A stretch of 64,000 bases of DNA from NCBI RefSeq assembly GCF_004363095.1, contig NZ_SNYO01000002.1, forward strand, positions 186,001 to 250,000. Reading direction: 5' to 3'. Below, in pieces: positions 48,039 to 56,366 of the stretch. Source of the stretch: Actinomycetospora succinea. Lineage in GTDB: Bacteria; Actinomycetota; Actinomycetes; Mycobacteriales; Pseudonocardiaceae. Position 1 is the stretch's first letter; every line of letters starts with the position of its first letter. The translations under genes and the position numbers were made by a program. The notes under the pieces were generated by a model. That model made no database searches. It worked only from the letters and a program-made list of their open reading frames with translations, and was not told the origin of the DNA.

Positions 48039-48157
48039 ACGGCGTCCCGACGACGATGCGTCCCCGACGGCGCAATCCCCCTGCTCCGTAACGCTCAGCG
48101 CATTCCTCCGATCCCTTCCAGGACGACATGCCGGTCGGGGAGCTTCGGGGAGACATC

Positions 48158-48721
48158 GTGGCGACGACGCTGGAGACGGACACCCCGTCCGAGGACTCGG
48201 ACGAGACGAGGTCCATGACCCCCGGCAAGCGCCTCGCGATCTCGGCGTTCGTCGTGCTGACCCTGCTGGGGATGGTCGCGGCCACGGCCCCGCCCTCGGC
48301 GATCAAGAACGGTCTCGTCGACCTGACCCGGCCGTACCTGCTCGCGACCGGCCTCGACCAGTCGTGGGGCGTGTTCGCGCCCAGTCCGCCCCGCACCACG
48401 AACGACGTCGTCGCCCGCGTCGACCGGGCCGACGGCACGGTCGGCGTCTACCCGATGCAGGGCGGCAACGGGGTGACCGAGTACTGGGACTACCGCTGGC
48501 GCAAGTACGGCGAGCAGTTGTGGAAGAAGAAGACCGCCGAGCGCGAGCGCGTGGCGTTCGCCGGATGGATCGCCGACGAGGATCGCGCCGGCGGACACCA
48601 GCCGGTCCGCGTGACGCTGCTCCGAGCCTCGCGGGTGAACCCTCCGCCTGGGAGTCCGACACCCGACGAGGGGCCCGCGACGGACGTCCCGTTCTTCTCG
48701 ACGCCGGTGGGTGGGCGATGA
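48158..48721 (+). CDS. Membrane-anchored protein paired with an HTTM protein (DUF5819-like)
   Basis: This ~187-residue protein has one N-terminal helix (LAISAFVVLTLLGMVAATAP) and an external region with LDQSWGVFAPSPPRTTNDVVARV, then WDYRWRKYGEQLWKKKT. The FAPxPP motif is common in proteins encoded beside HTTM proteins. GTG 48158 has GGGGAG at 5 bases; ATG 48128 with AGGA is an alternative. It overlaps the HTTM gene by ATGA, so the two probably act together. The role is unknown. Confidence 0.7.
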   Translation: MATTLETDTPSEDSDETRSMTPGKRLAISAFVVLTLLGMVAATAPPSAIKNGLVDLTRPYLLATGLDQSWGVFAPSPPRTTNDVVARVDRADGTVGVYPMQGGNGVTEYWDYRWRKYGEQLWKKKTAERERVAFAGWIADEDRAGGHQPVRVTLLRASRVNPPPGSPTPDEGPATDVPFFSTPVGGR

Positions 48722-49797
48722 CCGCGCCGTTCACCCGGCTCCGCGACGGGTGGGATCGCTTCTGGTTCGCGCCCCGTTCGACCGCTCCCGTCGAGGTCTT
48801 GCGCATCGGCTTCGGCCTCGTGGCCACGGTCTGGATGCTCTCGCTCGTCCCGGTCCTCGATCCCTTCTTCGGCAACGGCGGCGTCATCCCGACGCGGATG
48901 GAACTGCCGTTCGGGGGCTGGACTCTGTTCACGCTGGTCCAGGGCTCCCCGCTGATCTGGGTGCTGTGGCTGGCAGGCCTGCTCGGTGCCGTGGCGCTGA
49001 CGGTCGGGTTCCAGACGCGCGTCGCCGCCCTGGCCGTCTTCGTCGTGATGATGTCGGTGACCCGCACGGCGCCGCTCGCCTTCAACGCCGGGGACGGGCT
49101 GATCCGGCTCGTCGCCTTCTACATGGTGCTCATGCCGGCGGGCTCGGCCGCCTCGGTGGACCGGTGGCGTGCCGATCCGGCCGGGATGTGGACCTTCCCC
49201 CATCGCGCGCCCTGGGCCCTGCGCCTCGCCCAGATCCAGCTCAGCGTCATCTACATCTCCACGGTGTGGGAGAAAGCGGGTGGCGCCCTGTGGCGGGACG
49301 GCACGGCGGTGTCTTACGCCGTGCGCATCGGGGAGGTCAGCCGCCTGCCGGTGCCGTCCTTCGTCACCAACTCGCCGCTGTTCGCGGAGCTGGCGACCTA
49401 CGGCACGCTCGCCGCGGAGCTGGCCATCGGCATCCTCGTCTGGAACCGGGCGGCGCGGCCCTGGGTGCTCGCTCTCGGAGTGCTCCTGCACCTCTCGATC
49501 GAGCTCACCCTCGCCGTCGGCTTCTTCAGCTCCACGATCGTGACGCTGTACCTCGCCTTCCTGCCGCCGGAGCGCGCCGAGCAGGTCCTGTGGTGGGCCC
49601 GCAACCGGGTCTGCCGCCTCATCCGGCGTCACCCGCCGGAGCCCTCGGAGCGATCGGTGCCCGTGGCCCGCGGGCCGGTGGAGGCTGGGCTGGCTCCGGT
49701 CGCGGTCGGCGCCGGATCGCCGGAGCTCGAGAGAGTCGAGGGCCGCTCGGCGGAGAGTGACGACGGCCAGGGGACGAAGACGCTGTCGGACGCCTGA
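48718..49797 (+). CDS. HTTM domain protein (vitamin K-dependent carboxylase-like membrane domain)
   Basis: This 359-residue membrane protein has the HTTM domain: EVLRIGFGLVATVWMLSLVP, then WTLFTLVQG, HRAPWALRLAQIQLSVIYISTVWEKAGGALWRDGTAVSY (cited as LAQIQLSVIYI and WEKAGGALWRDGTA) and LHLSIELTLAVGFFSS. The domain is the membrane part of gamma-carboxylase relatives. Bacterial members lack a proven substrate. The charged C-terminal ~60 residues look disordered. Its ATG overlaps the partner gene. Confidence 0.8.
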   Translation: MTAPFTRLRDGWDRFWFAPRSTAPVEVLRIGFGLVATVWMLSLVPVLDPFFGNGGVIPTRMELPFGGWTLFTLVQGSPLIWVLWLAGLLGAVALTVGFQTRVAALAVFVVMMSVTRTAPLAFNAGDGLIRLVAFYMVLMPAGSAASVDRWRADPAGMWTFPHRAPWALRLAQIQLSVIYISTVWEKAGGALWRDGTAVSYAVRIGEVSRLPVPSFVTNSPLFAELATYGTLAAELAIGILVWNRAARPWVLALGVLLHLSIELTLAVGFFSSTIVTLYLAFLPPERAEQVLWWARNRVCRLIRRHPPEPSERSVPVARGPVEAGLAPVAVGAGSPELERVEGRSAESDDGQGTKTLSDA

Positions 49798-49922
49798 GCT
49801 AACGCTTTCGTCACGACGCTCCCAGTGAGTAACACCGAACGGGTGACAGGCGACACGTGATCGTCGGCGGGGCGACGGTCAGCGCGGATCAGGCCGGCAC
49901 GGGCCGGGGACGGGAAGAGGGC

Positions 49923-50765
49923 ATGAACAGTCAGGACAAGGGGCGCCGGCTCCTGGTGCTCGGAGCCGGGGTGCTGCTCATCGGCTCCCTGGGCGTGGGA
50001 TCGGCGTCCGCGACCGACTACGACGGCGGCAACACCTGCGTCTCGGTGTCGACGTATCACCACCCCCACCACGGTGACGGCTCCAGCGACAACAGCACCG
50101 ACAGCTCCACCGACAGCAGCACCGACAGCAGCACCGACAGCAGCACCGACAGCGCGACCGACCCCCTCGACCCGCTCGACGGTGTGATCGACACCGTCAC
50201 CGGCATCGTCGACGGCGTCGTCGACACGGCGACGTCGGGCGCCACTTCCGGCGCGACCTCGGGCTCCACCTCGGGCTCCACCTCGGGCTCGACCGCCGGC
50301 TCCACCTCGGGCTCCACCTCGGGCTCGACCGCCGGCTCCACGTCCGGCTCCACGTCCGGCTCCACGTCCGGCTCGACCGCCGGCTCCACCTCGGGCTCGA
50401 CGTCTGGCGCCACGTCGGGGTCGACCTCCGGCATCCCGATCCAGGACACCGGGCTCGGCGGCGGCTCGGGCGCCGGGGTCCTGAACCTCCGGGCCGAGCC
50501 GGCCACGGACTCCGGCTCGGGCAGCGGCAGCGCCGACTCCGACCTCGACGAGGGTCCGAACTCCCTCACGACGACGGACGAGGGCGAGGGCTACGACTCG
50601 GGCTACAGCGGCGGCTCCGGCTACCACCACGGCGGCTACAGCAGCACCGTCTGCTACTTCAACAGCTCGGTGAACCACTACTGGTACGACTACCGCCCGG
50701 TCGGCGAGGTGCACGCGACGCAGGTCAAGCGCGTCCCGTCCGGCGGCGTGGACACGGGCAACTGA
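49923..50765 (+). CDS. Secreted Ser/Thr-repeat protein beside a class F sortase
   Basis: A 280-residue exported protein. It has a signal peptide (LLVLGAGVLLIGSLGVGSASA, residues 10-30), a His-rich stretch (YHHPHHG), tandem DSST repeats (~56-80), a DPLDPLDGVIDTVTG segment, tandem TSGS/TAGS repeats (~104-170), then a Gly/Tyr region with CYFNSSVNHYWYDY near the end. GAAGAGGG precedes ATG 49923. No LPXTG motif is present, so anchoring to the wall by the adjacent sortase is not shown. The repeats are like flexible, possibly glycosylated, stalks. Confidence 0.75.
   Translation: MNSQDKGRRLLVLGAGVLLIGSLGVGSASATDYDGGNTCVSVSTYHHPHHGDGSSDNSTDSSTDSSTDSSTDSSTDSATDPLDPLDGVIDTVTGIVDGVVDTATSGATSGATSGSTSGSTSGSTAGSTSGSTSGSTAGSTSGSTSGSTSGSTAGSTSGSTSGATSGSTSGIPIQDTGLGGGSGAGVLNLRAEPATDSGSGSGSADSDLDEGPNSLTTTDEGEGYDSGYSGGSGYHHGGYSSTVCYFNSSVNHYWYDYRPVGEVHATQVKRVPSGGVDTGN
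50088..50162 (+). repeat. Tandem 12-base coding repeats (DSST)
   Basis: The 4-residue unit Asp-Ser-Ser-Thr (GACAGCAGCACC type) recurs about six times with little variation. Near-identical units suggest recent expansion and likely length variation between strains. Confidence 0.8.
50232..50432 (+). repeat. Tandem 12-base coding repeats (TSGS/TAGS)
   Basis: About 16 units of Thr-Ser/Ala-Gly-Ser/Ala (ACCTCGGGCTCC type) follow one another, with a higher-order pattern of TSGS, TSGS, TAGS. Synonymous changes between CTC and GTC-type codons are mild, which suggests repeat slippage or recombination. Confidence 0.8.
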
Positions 50766-50767
50766 TC

Positions 50768-51382
50768 ATGCCGCTCACCGACAAGGACTCGGACCAGAAG
50801 TCCGGGATCTCGATGACCAACGTCTCGATCGGCCTGATCGTGATCCTGGTCCTCCTGGCCCTGGTCGTCGGGGCGAACTCGTCGGGACCGGCGGGGTTCG
50901 GCGCGCCCGCTCCGCTGGCCGCGTCGACGCCGACGCGGGTGACGGTGCCGTCGATCTCGGCGGAGTCGGACCTCGTCGCGACCGGCCTCAAGGAGGACGG
51001 CAGCCTCGCGGTCCCGCCGGTGTCGCAACCGATGCAGGCGTCCTGGTTCGACCAGAGCCCCTCGCCGGGTGAGGTCGGGCCGAGCGTCATCCTCGGTCAC
51101 GTCAACGGCGGCGGGCAGCCCGGCATCTTCGCGAACCTGAAGGACGTGGTCGCCGGCGCCCAGGTGTTCGTCGACCGCGGCGACGGCCAGCGGGCCGTCT
51201 TCGAGGTGTCGCGGGTGGAGACGATCCCGAAGGACTCGTTCCCCACCGACGCGGTCTACAACGACACCGCCAACCCGCAGCTGCGGCTCATCACCTGCGG
51301 CGGGGACTACGACCGGAGCGCCCGGTCGTACCTCTCGAACGTCATCGTGTACGCCGACTTCGTCGAGGTGCAGAAGATCTGA
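50768..51382 (+). CDS. Class F sortase
   Basis: A 204-residue sortase with an N-terminal membrane anchor (VSIGLIVILVLLALVVGA, about 19-36) and an external catalytic domain: His in VILGHVNG, Cys in RLITCGG and Arg in DRSARSYLSN. Class F sortases are found in actinobacteria and are thought to attach surface proteins. It follows the repeat protein by 2 bases, so they are probably co-transcribed. ATG 50768 is used; no strong ribosome site is seen. A hairpin follows the stop. Confidence 0.88.
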   Translation: MPLTDKDSDQKSGISMTNVSIGLIVILVLLALVVGANSSGPAGFGAPAPLAASTPTRVTVPSISAESDLVATGLKEDGSLAVPPVSQPMQASWFDQSPSPGEVGPSVILGHVNGGGQPGIFANLKDVVAGAQVFVDRGDGQRAVFEVSRVETIPKDSFPTDAVYNDTANPQLRLITCGGDYDRSARSYLSNVIVYADFVEVQKI

Positions 51383-51388
51383 CGGATC

Positions 51389-51422
51389 CCGCGGGACCCG
51401 GCCTCACCGCCGGGTCCCGCGG
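51389..51422. terminator. Bidirectional terminator hairpin between the sortase gene and metE
   Basis: CCGCGGGACCCGGC-CTCACC-GCCGGGTCCCGCGG is a perfect 14-bp stem. The metE stop codon (minus strand, 51404-51406) lies in its loop, so the metE mRNA would terminate right at its stop. Confidence 0.75.
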
Positions 51423-53686
51423 TGCCGTAACCGGGCGGCGCGGGCCGCCTCGACCATCGCCCGCAGGGTCGCCTCGACCTCCTCGTAGCCGCGGGTCTTG
51501 AGCCCGCAGTCGGGGTTGACCCAGAGCCGGTCCCCCGGCACGACGCGCTGCGCCTCGGCGATCAGCGCGGCGATCTCCTCGCGCTCGGGCACGCGCGGCG
51601 AGTGGATGTCGTAGACGCCCGGTCCGACCCCGCGCGAGTAGCCGATCGCCTCGAGGTCGGCCAGCACCTCCATCCGCGAGCGCGCCGCCTCGATCGTCGT
51701 CACGTCGGCGTCGAGGCCGTCGATCGCGTCGATGACGTCGCCGAACTCGGAGTAGCAGAGGTGCGTGTGCACCTGGGTCTCCTCCGACGCCCCGCCGGTC
51801 GCCAGCCGGAAGGACCCCACGGCCCAGTCGAGGTAGGCGGCCCAGTCGGCACGGCGCGGCGGGAGCAGCTCGCGCAGGGCGGCCTCGTCGACCTGGACGA
51901 TGCCGATGCCGGCGGCCTCGAGGTCGGCGATCTCGTCGCGCAGCGCCAGCGCCACCTGGTCGGCGGTCCGGCCGAGGGGCTGGTCGTCGCGCACGAACGA
52001 CCAGGCCAGGATCGTCACCGGGCCGGTCAGCATGCCCTTCACCGGCTTCGACGACAGCGACTGCGCGTAGCGCGCCCAGTCGACCGTGATCGGCTCCGGG
52101 CGCGAGACGTCGCCGTGCAGGATCGGCGGACGCACGCACCGCGAGCCGTAGGACTGCACCCAGCCCAGCTCGGTGGTCGCGAAGCCGGGCAGGTTGTCGG
52201 CGAAGTACTGCACCATGTCGTTGCGCTCCGGCTCGCCGTGCACCAGCACGTCCAGCCCGATCGCCTCCTGCAGCCGGATCACGCGCTCGATCTCCGACCG
52301 CATGCGGCGGGTGTACTCGGCGTCGTCGATGCGCCCGTTCGCCCAGTCGGCGCGGGTCCGGCGCACGTTCGGGGTCTGCGGGAAGGACCCGATCGTCGTG
52401 GTGGGCAGCGGGGGCAGCCCGAGGCGTTCCTGCTGGGCCTTCGCGCGCACCAGGTACTCCGGGCGCTCCCGGTCGCCCGGCGCGACGGCCGCGACGCGCG
52501 CCCGGACGGCCTCGTCGACGGCGACCGCCGCCGACCCCGCGGCGTCGGACGGGCGCGTGCCGGACCGCAGGGCCTCCCCCAGCGTCACCACCTCGTCGAG
52601 CTTCTGGCGGGCGAACGCGAGCCGGGCGACGACGGTCGGGTCGAGCGTCGACTCGACGGTGACGTCGTAGGGCACGTGCAGCAGCGAGCACGAGGTCGAG
52701 ACGGCGAGGTCGCCGACCGAGCCCAGCAGCGTCGCGGCCCGCGACAGGGCACCGGCGAGGTCGGCCCGCCACACGTTGCGGCCGTCGACGAGCCCGGCGA
52801 CGACGGTCTTCTCGCGCAGGGCCGGCAGCGCCGGCACGCGGTCGGCGAGCTGCGGGGCGGTCACCAGGTCGAGGGCGATCCCGTCGACGCGGCTGTCGGC
52901 CACCTCGTCCAGCGCCGGGCCGGGGTCGCCGTAGGAGAACGTGACGAGGATGCGCGGACGGTCGGGCGTGCCCGAGAGGCGGTCGTGGGCACGGCGCAGG
53001 GCGGCCAGCTCCTCGTCGCCGCGGTCGGCGACGAACGCCGACTCCTCGAGCTGGACCCACGCGGCGCCGGCGTCGGCCAGCTTCGCCAGCAGCTGCGCGT
53101 ACACCTCGACGAGCTCGTCGAGCCGCGCCAGCGGGGAGAAGCCCTCCGGCGCCTCGTCGGCGGCCTTGGCCAGCAGCAGGTAGGTGACCGGGCCGACGAG
53201 CGCCGGACGGGGCGCGGTCACCCCGGCGGCCACGGCCTCGCGCACCCGCTCGACGGGCGTCTCGTCGGCGAGGCGCAGCGGGGTGTCGGGCCCGATCTCG
53301 GGGACGAGGTAGTGGTAGTTCGTGTCGAACCACTTCGTCATCTCCAGCGGCGCGGCCGTCGCGGTGCCGCGCGCCATGGCGAAGTACTCGTCGAGTGCCG
53401 TGCCCTCCCGGCGCCCGTGCGGACGGAACCGCGGCGGGACGGCGTCGACCATCGCCGTCACGTCGAGGACGTGGTCGTAGTACGAGCCGGAGATCGGCTG
53501 GGAGTCGAGGCCCGCGAGCTCCCGGTAGGTCCGCGCCCGCAGGTCGGCGGCGACCTGCGCCAGCTCGTCGGCGCTGCTCGCGCCCTTCCAGTAGGCCTCG
53601 AGGGCCTTCTTCAGCTCGCGGCGGGGGCCGATGCGGGGGTAGCCCAGGACGGTGGCCCCGATGGGGCCGGACAGTGCACCTGACAC
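51404..53686 (-). CDS. metE: Cobalamin-independent methionine synthase, MetE
   Basis: A 760-residue enzyme transferring the methyl group from 5-methyltetrahydropteroyl-triglutamate to homocysteine. It starts [24 protein letters not shown], typical of MetE, and its zinc site lies in the C-terminal half around [11 protein letters not shown] and [16 protein letters not shown] 53686 has GAGGAG at 7 bases. A cobalamin riboswitch lies upstream on the same strand (53815-54015), so it should be made when B12 is low. It is convergent with the sortase gene. Confidence 0.93.
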   Translation of the reverse strand: MSGALSGPIGATVLGYPRIGPRRELKKALEAYWKGASSADELAQVAADLRARTYRELAGLDSQPISGSYYDHVLDVTAMVDAVPPRFRPHGRREGTALDEYFAMARGTATAAPLEMTKWFDTNYHYLVPEIGPDTPLRLADETPVERVREAVAAGVTAPRPALVGPVTYLLLAKAADEAPEGFSPLARLDELVEVYAQLLAKLADAGAAWVQLEESAFVADRGDEELAALRRAHDRLSGTPDRPRILVTFSYGDPGPALDEVADSRVDGIALDLVTAPQLADRVPALPALREKTVVAGLVDGRNVWRADLAGALSRAATLLGSVGDLAVSTSCSLLHVPYDVTVESTLDPTVVARLAFARQKLDEVVTLGEALRSGTRPSDAAGSAAVAVDEAVRARVAAVAPGDRERPEYLVRAKAQQERLGLPPLPTTTIGSFPQTPNVRRTRADWANGRIDDAEYTRRMRSEIERVIRLQEAIGLDVLVHGEPERNDMVQYFADNLPGFATTELGWVQSYGSRCVRPPILHGDVSRPEPITVDWARYAQSLSSKPVKGMLTGPVTILAWSFVRDDQPLGRTADQVALALRDEIADLEAAGIGIVQVDEAALRELLPPRRADWAAYLDWAVGSFRLATGGASEETQVHTHLCYSEFGDVIDAIDGLDADVTTIEAARSRMEVLADLEAIGYSRGVGPGVYDIHSPRVPEREEIAALIAEAQRVVPGDRLWVNPDCGLKTRGYEEVEATLRAMVEAARAARLRHRGTRR

Positions 53687-53814
53687 AGCTCTTCTCCTCG
53701 TCGAGCGGTGGGGCTCGCGAGGTCGCGCAGGTGGGTGACGGCACGCCGGCACGCCGGGATGCGACGGGTCCGCCCGCGAGACCCCGCTGCCGCGCGTGCC
53801 GGATCTCGACACGC

Positions 53815-54015
53815 GCACCGATGGCAGGTCTTCGGACTCGCGGGCGTGGCGCGGGTGCGCCTCCTACTGGCCGTCGCTTCCCAGGCTCTCGCCCAGTGCT
53901 CCTGACGGCGGTCGTTCCCACTCACCGCTGCGGGGCAGTCCCGGAATCACACCGGGTTCCCTGTTGCCACCCGGACCGCCCGCGAGGACGGACCGGGAAC
54001 CACCAGCGCCGCGAC
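53815..54015 (-). promoter_or_regulatory. Cobalamin riboswitch controlling metE
   Basis: On the minus strand the aptamer core shows GGGAACCCGGTGTGATTCC then GGGACTGCCCCGCAGCGGTG, and farther on CACTGGGCGAGAGCCTGGG and AGTCCGAAGACCTGCC. These are the conserved B12-box elements in order. It is placed upstream of metE, ~130 bases before its start. The rest of 53687-54074 is leader sequence plus the divergent promoter region of the ACT gene, with no further gene. Confidence 0.93.
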
Positions 54016-54074
54016 CCTAACCCGCGATCACCCGATCTCCCTGTGGTGGCGGTCACCGCGGGACGATCTCCCGC

Positions 54075-54458
54075 ATGCCCGGCGACACCGACCTCGACCG
54101 TCTGCTGGCCGGCATGGAGCCGCTCCTGCACCCGCGCCGCTACGTCTTCGTCAGCGATCTCCCCGACGGGGTGGAGGCGCTCGCGACGATCCGCGAGGAC
54201 GAGGGGCTCTCCGCGATCGTGACGGCCGCCGACGCCGAGACCCACGGGCTCGCCGGCGCGTTCCCCTGCGCCGGCATCACCCTGCGCGTGCACTCGGCGC
54301 TCGACGCCGTCGGCTTCCTCGCCGTGATCACCCGCGCGCTCGCCGACGCCGGGATCGGCACCAACCCCGTCGCCGGCTTCCACCACGACCACCTCTTCGT
54401 GCCGTGGGAGCGCCGCGACGACGCGATGGCGGTGCTGCGGGCTCTCACCAGGTCGTAG
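54075..54458 (+). CDS. ACT domain-containing protein (DUF2241-like)
   Basis: A 127-residue protein with the ACT-like halves RYVFVSDLP...ATIREDEGLSAIV and CAGITLRVHSALDAVGFLAVITRALADAGIG...HDHLFVPWERRDDAMAVLRAL. It is small and probably binds an amino acid or other small ligand. ATG 54075 has no strong ribosome site. It is divergent from the metE riboswitch and upstream of the kdp operon by 119 bases. Function is unknown. Confidence 0.78.
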   Translation: MPGDTDLDRLLAGMEPLLHPRRYVFVSDLPDGVEALATIREDEGLSAIVTAADAETHGLAGAFPCAGITLRVHSALDAVGFLAVITRALADAGIGTNPVAGFHHDHLFVPWERRDDAMAVLRALTRS

Positions 54459-54474
54459 AAACCCGGACCGGGCG

Positions 54475-54494
54475 GCGTCAACGACGCGTCAACG
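54475..54494 (+). promoter_or_regulatory. 11-bp-spaced direct repeat upstream of kdp
   Basis: GCGTCAACG occurs at 54475-54483 and again at 54486-54494, an 11-base period. OmpR/PhoB-type regulators such as KdpE bind half-sites with this spacing. It lies about 90 bases before the first kdp mini-ORF. KdpE binding is an inference. Confidence 0.4.
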
Positions 54495-54577
54495 CGGGCT
54501 CCCGGCGTCCCGGAGGAGCGCACCGTCGGCGGTCGGTGCGCCGCCACGGAGGCGGCGCTCGACGAAGGGGAGCCCCG

Positions 54578-54661
54578 GTGCTCGACGTCCTCTACGCGGG
54601 CGTGGTGATCGCGGTGTTCGCGGTCCTCCTGCTCGCCGTCCGCGGGCTGGACCGATCGTGA
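54578..54661 (+). CDS. 27-residue single-helix mini-protein before kdpF
   Basis: It begins LDVLYAGVVIAVFAVLLL and ends AVRGLDRS: one membrane helix, with a basic/acidic end. AAGGGGAG is 5 bases before GTG 54578. Its stop overlaps the kdpF start (GTGA), so it is coupled to kdp. Small ORFs of this type (DVLY... single helix) precede kdpF in a number of bacteria, I believe, but no role is known to me. Confidence 0.7.
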   Translation: MLDVLYAGVVIAVFAVLLLAVRGLDRS

Positions 54662-54744
54662 CCGCGGACCTCCTCGGAGCCGTGGTCGCCCTCGGCCTGC
54701 TGATCTACCTCGTGGTCGCCCTGCTGCGTCCGGAGCGGTTCTGA
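54658..54744 (+). CDS. kdpF: KdpF, small subunit of the potassium ATPase
   Basis: This 28-residue hydrophobic peptide ([17 protein letters not shown] at the end) has the classic KdpF C-terminus LLRPERF and one membrane helix. KdpF stabilises the KdpABC complex. It starts GTG in the stop of the preceding mini-gene and overlaps kdpA by one base (TGATG). It is too short for most automatic gene calls. Confidence 0.9.
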   Translation: MTADLLGAVVALGLLIYLVVALLRPERF

Positions 54745-56366
54745 TGGCCGGGCCCACAGCAGGACTAGCGCAGGTCGCCGTCCTGCTCGTGCTGCTCGCG
54801 GCGGCCTGGCGCCCGCTCGGGGACTGGATGGCGCGCGTCTACACCAACGAGTGCGACTGGGCGATCGAGCGTGTCCTCTACCGGGTCGTGCGTGTCGACC
54901 CGCGCTCCGAGCAGCGGGCGAGCACGTACGCCGTCGCGGTCCTCGCGTTCTCGTTCGCCGGCGTCGTCCTGCTCTACCTGCTGCAGCGGCTCCAGACACT
55001 GCTGCCCTGGTCCTTCGACCGCGGGGCGGTGGAGCCCGGCGTCGCGTTCAACACCGCGATCTCGTTCGTCACCAACACCAACTGGCAGTCCTACGTCCCC
55101 GAGACGACCATGGGCCACGCCGTCCAGATGGCCGGCCTGACGGTGCAGAACTTCGTGTCGGCGGCGGTCGGCATGGCGGTCGCGGTCGCGCTGGTCCGCG
55201 GGTTCGTCCGCAGCCGCACCGACCGCCTCGGCAACGCGTGGGTCGACATCGTCCGCGGGTGCACGCGGGTCCTGCTGCCGATCGTCGCGGTGGCCGCCGT
55301 CGCGCTCGTCGCCACGGGCGTCGTCATGAGCCTGCGCTCGGACGTCGGCACGAGCGCGATCGCCCCGGTGGCGTCCCAGGAGGCCATCAAGCAGCTCGGG
55401 ACCAACGGCGGGGGCGTCCTCAACGCCAACTCCGCGCACCCGTTCGAGAACCCGACGCCGCTGTCGAACCTGTTCGAGATCTTCCTGATGCTCGTCATCC
55501 CGGTGGCGCTGACCAGGACGTTCGGGAAGCTCGTGGGCTCGACGCGGCAGGGCGTCGCGCTGCTCGCCGTCATGGGCGGGCTGTGGGCGGCGATGCTCGC
55601 GGTGATCTGGACGGCGGAGGCGGCGAGCCCCTCGTCCGCCGGCGCGAACCTCGAGGGCAAGGAGCTCCGGTTCGGCATCCCGGGCTCGGCGCTCTTCGCG
55701 AACTCGACCACCGGCACGTCGACGGGCGCGGTGAATTCCCTGCACGACAGCTTCTCGGCGTTCGGCGGCGGTGGGGCGCTGCTGAACATGCTGTTCTCGG
55801 AGATGACACCGGGCGGCGTCGGGACCGGGCTCTACTCGATCCTCGTCGTCGCGGTCGTCGCCGTCTTCCTCGCCGGGCTCATGGTCGGCCGCACCCCCGA
55901 GTACCTCGGCAAGCGCCTGGGGCGTCGCGAGGTCACGTGCGCGGTGGTCGTCACGCTGACGATGCCGGCGCTCGTGCTGCTCGGCACCGGCCTGGCGGTC
56001 GCGCTGCCGGGCACCGCCGACGCGATGACGAACGACGGCCCGCACGGCCTGAGCGAAGTGCTCTACGCGTACGCCTCGGCGGCGAACAACAACGGCTCGG
56101 CGTTCGGCGGCCTCACGGTGACCAGCGGGTTCTTCCAGACCACGCTCGGGATCGCGATGCTGCTCGGCCGGTTCCTGCCGATCGTCGCCGTGCTCGCGCT
56201 CGCCGGGCTGCTCGCCCGTCAGCCCCGGGTCGAGCCCGGCCCCGGCACCTTGTCGACCGGTACTCCCCTGTTCTCCGTGCTCGTCGCCGGCACCGTCGTG
56301 CTGGTCGCGGCGATCACGTTCCTGCCCGCCCTGGCCCTGAGCCCCCTCGCGGAGGGACTGGCATGA
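54744..56366 (+). CDS. kdpA: KdpA potassium-channel-like subunit
   Basis: A 540-residue membrane protein with the selectivity-filter repeats: [42 protein letters not shown] and [12 protein letters not shown]. KdpA forms the K+ path of the KdpFABC P-type ATPase, a high-affinity uptake pump. It is coupled to kdpF and to kdpB (ATGA overlap). Confidence 0.94.
   Translation: MAGPTAGLAQVAVLLVLLAAAWRPLGDWMARVYTNECDWAIERVLYRVVRVDPRSEQRASTYAVAVLAFSFAGVVLLYLLQRLQTLLPWSFDRGAVEPGVAFNTAISFVTNTNWQSYVPETTMGHAVQMAGLTVQNFVSAAVGMAVAVALVRGFVRSRTDRLGNAWVDIVRGCTRVLLPIVAVAAVALVATGVVMSLRSDVGTSAIAPVASQEAIKQLGTNGGGVLNANSAHPFENPTPLSNLFEIFLMLVIPVALTRTFGKLVGSTRQGVALLAVMGGLWAAMLAVIWTAEAASPSSAGANLEGKELRFGIPGSALFANSTTGTSTGAVNSLHDSFSAFGGGGALLNMLFSEMTPGGVGTGLYSILVVAVVAVFLAGLMVGRTPEYLGKRLGRREVTCAVVVTLTMPALVLLGTGLAVALPGTADAMTNDGPHGLSEVLYAYASAANNNGSAFGGLTVTSGFFQTTLGIAMLLGRFLPIVAVLALAGLLARQPRVEPGPGTLSTGTPLFSVLVAGTVVLVAAITFLPALALSPLAEGLA

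Noticed and set aside
49923..50765. LPXTG-type sortase substrate
   Set aside because: The C-terminus has no LPXTG-like motif, no hydrophobic helix and no positive tail in the usual order.
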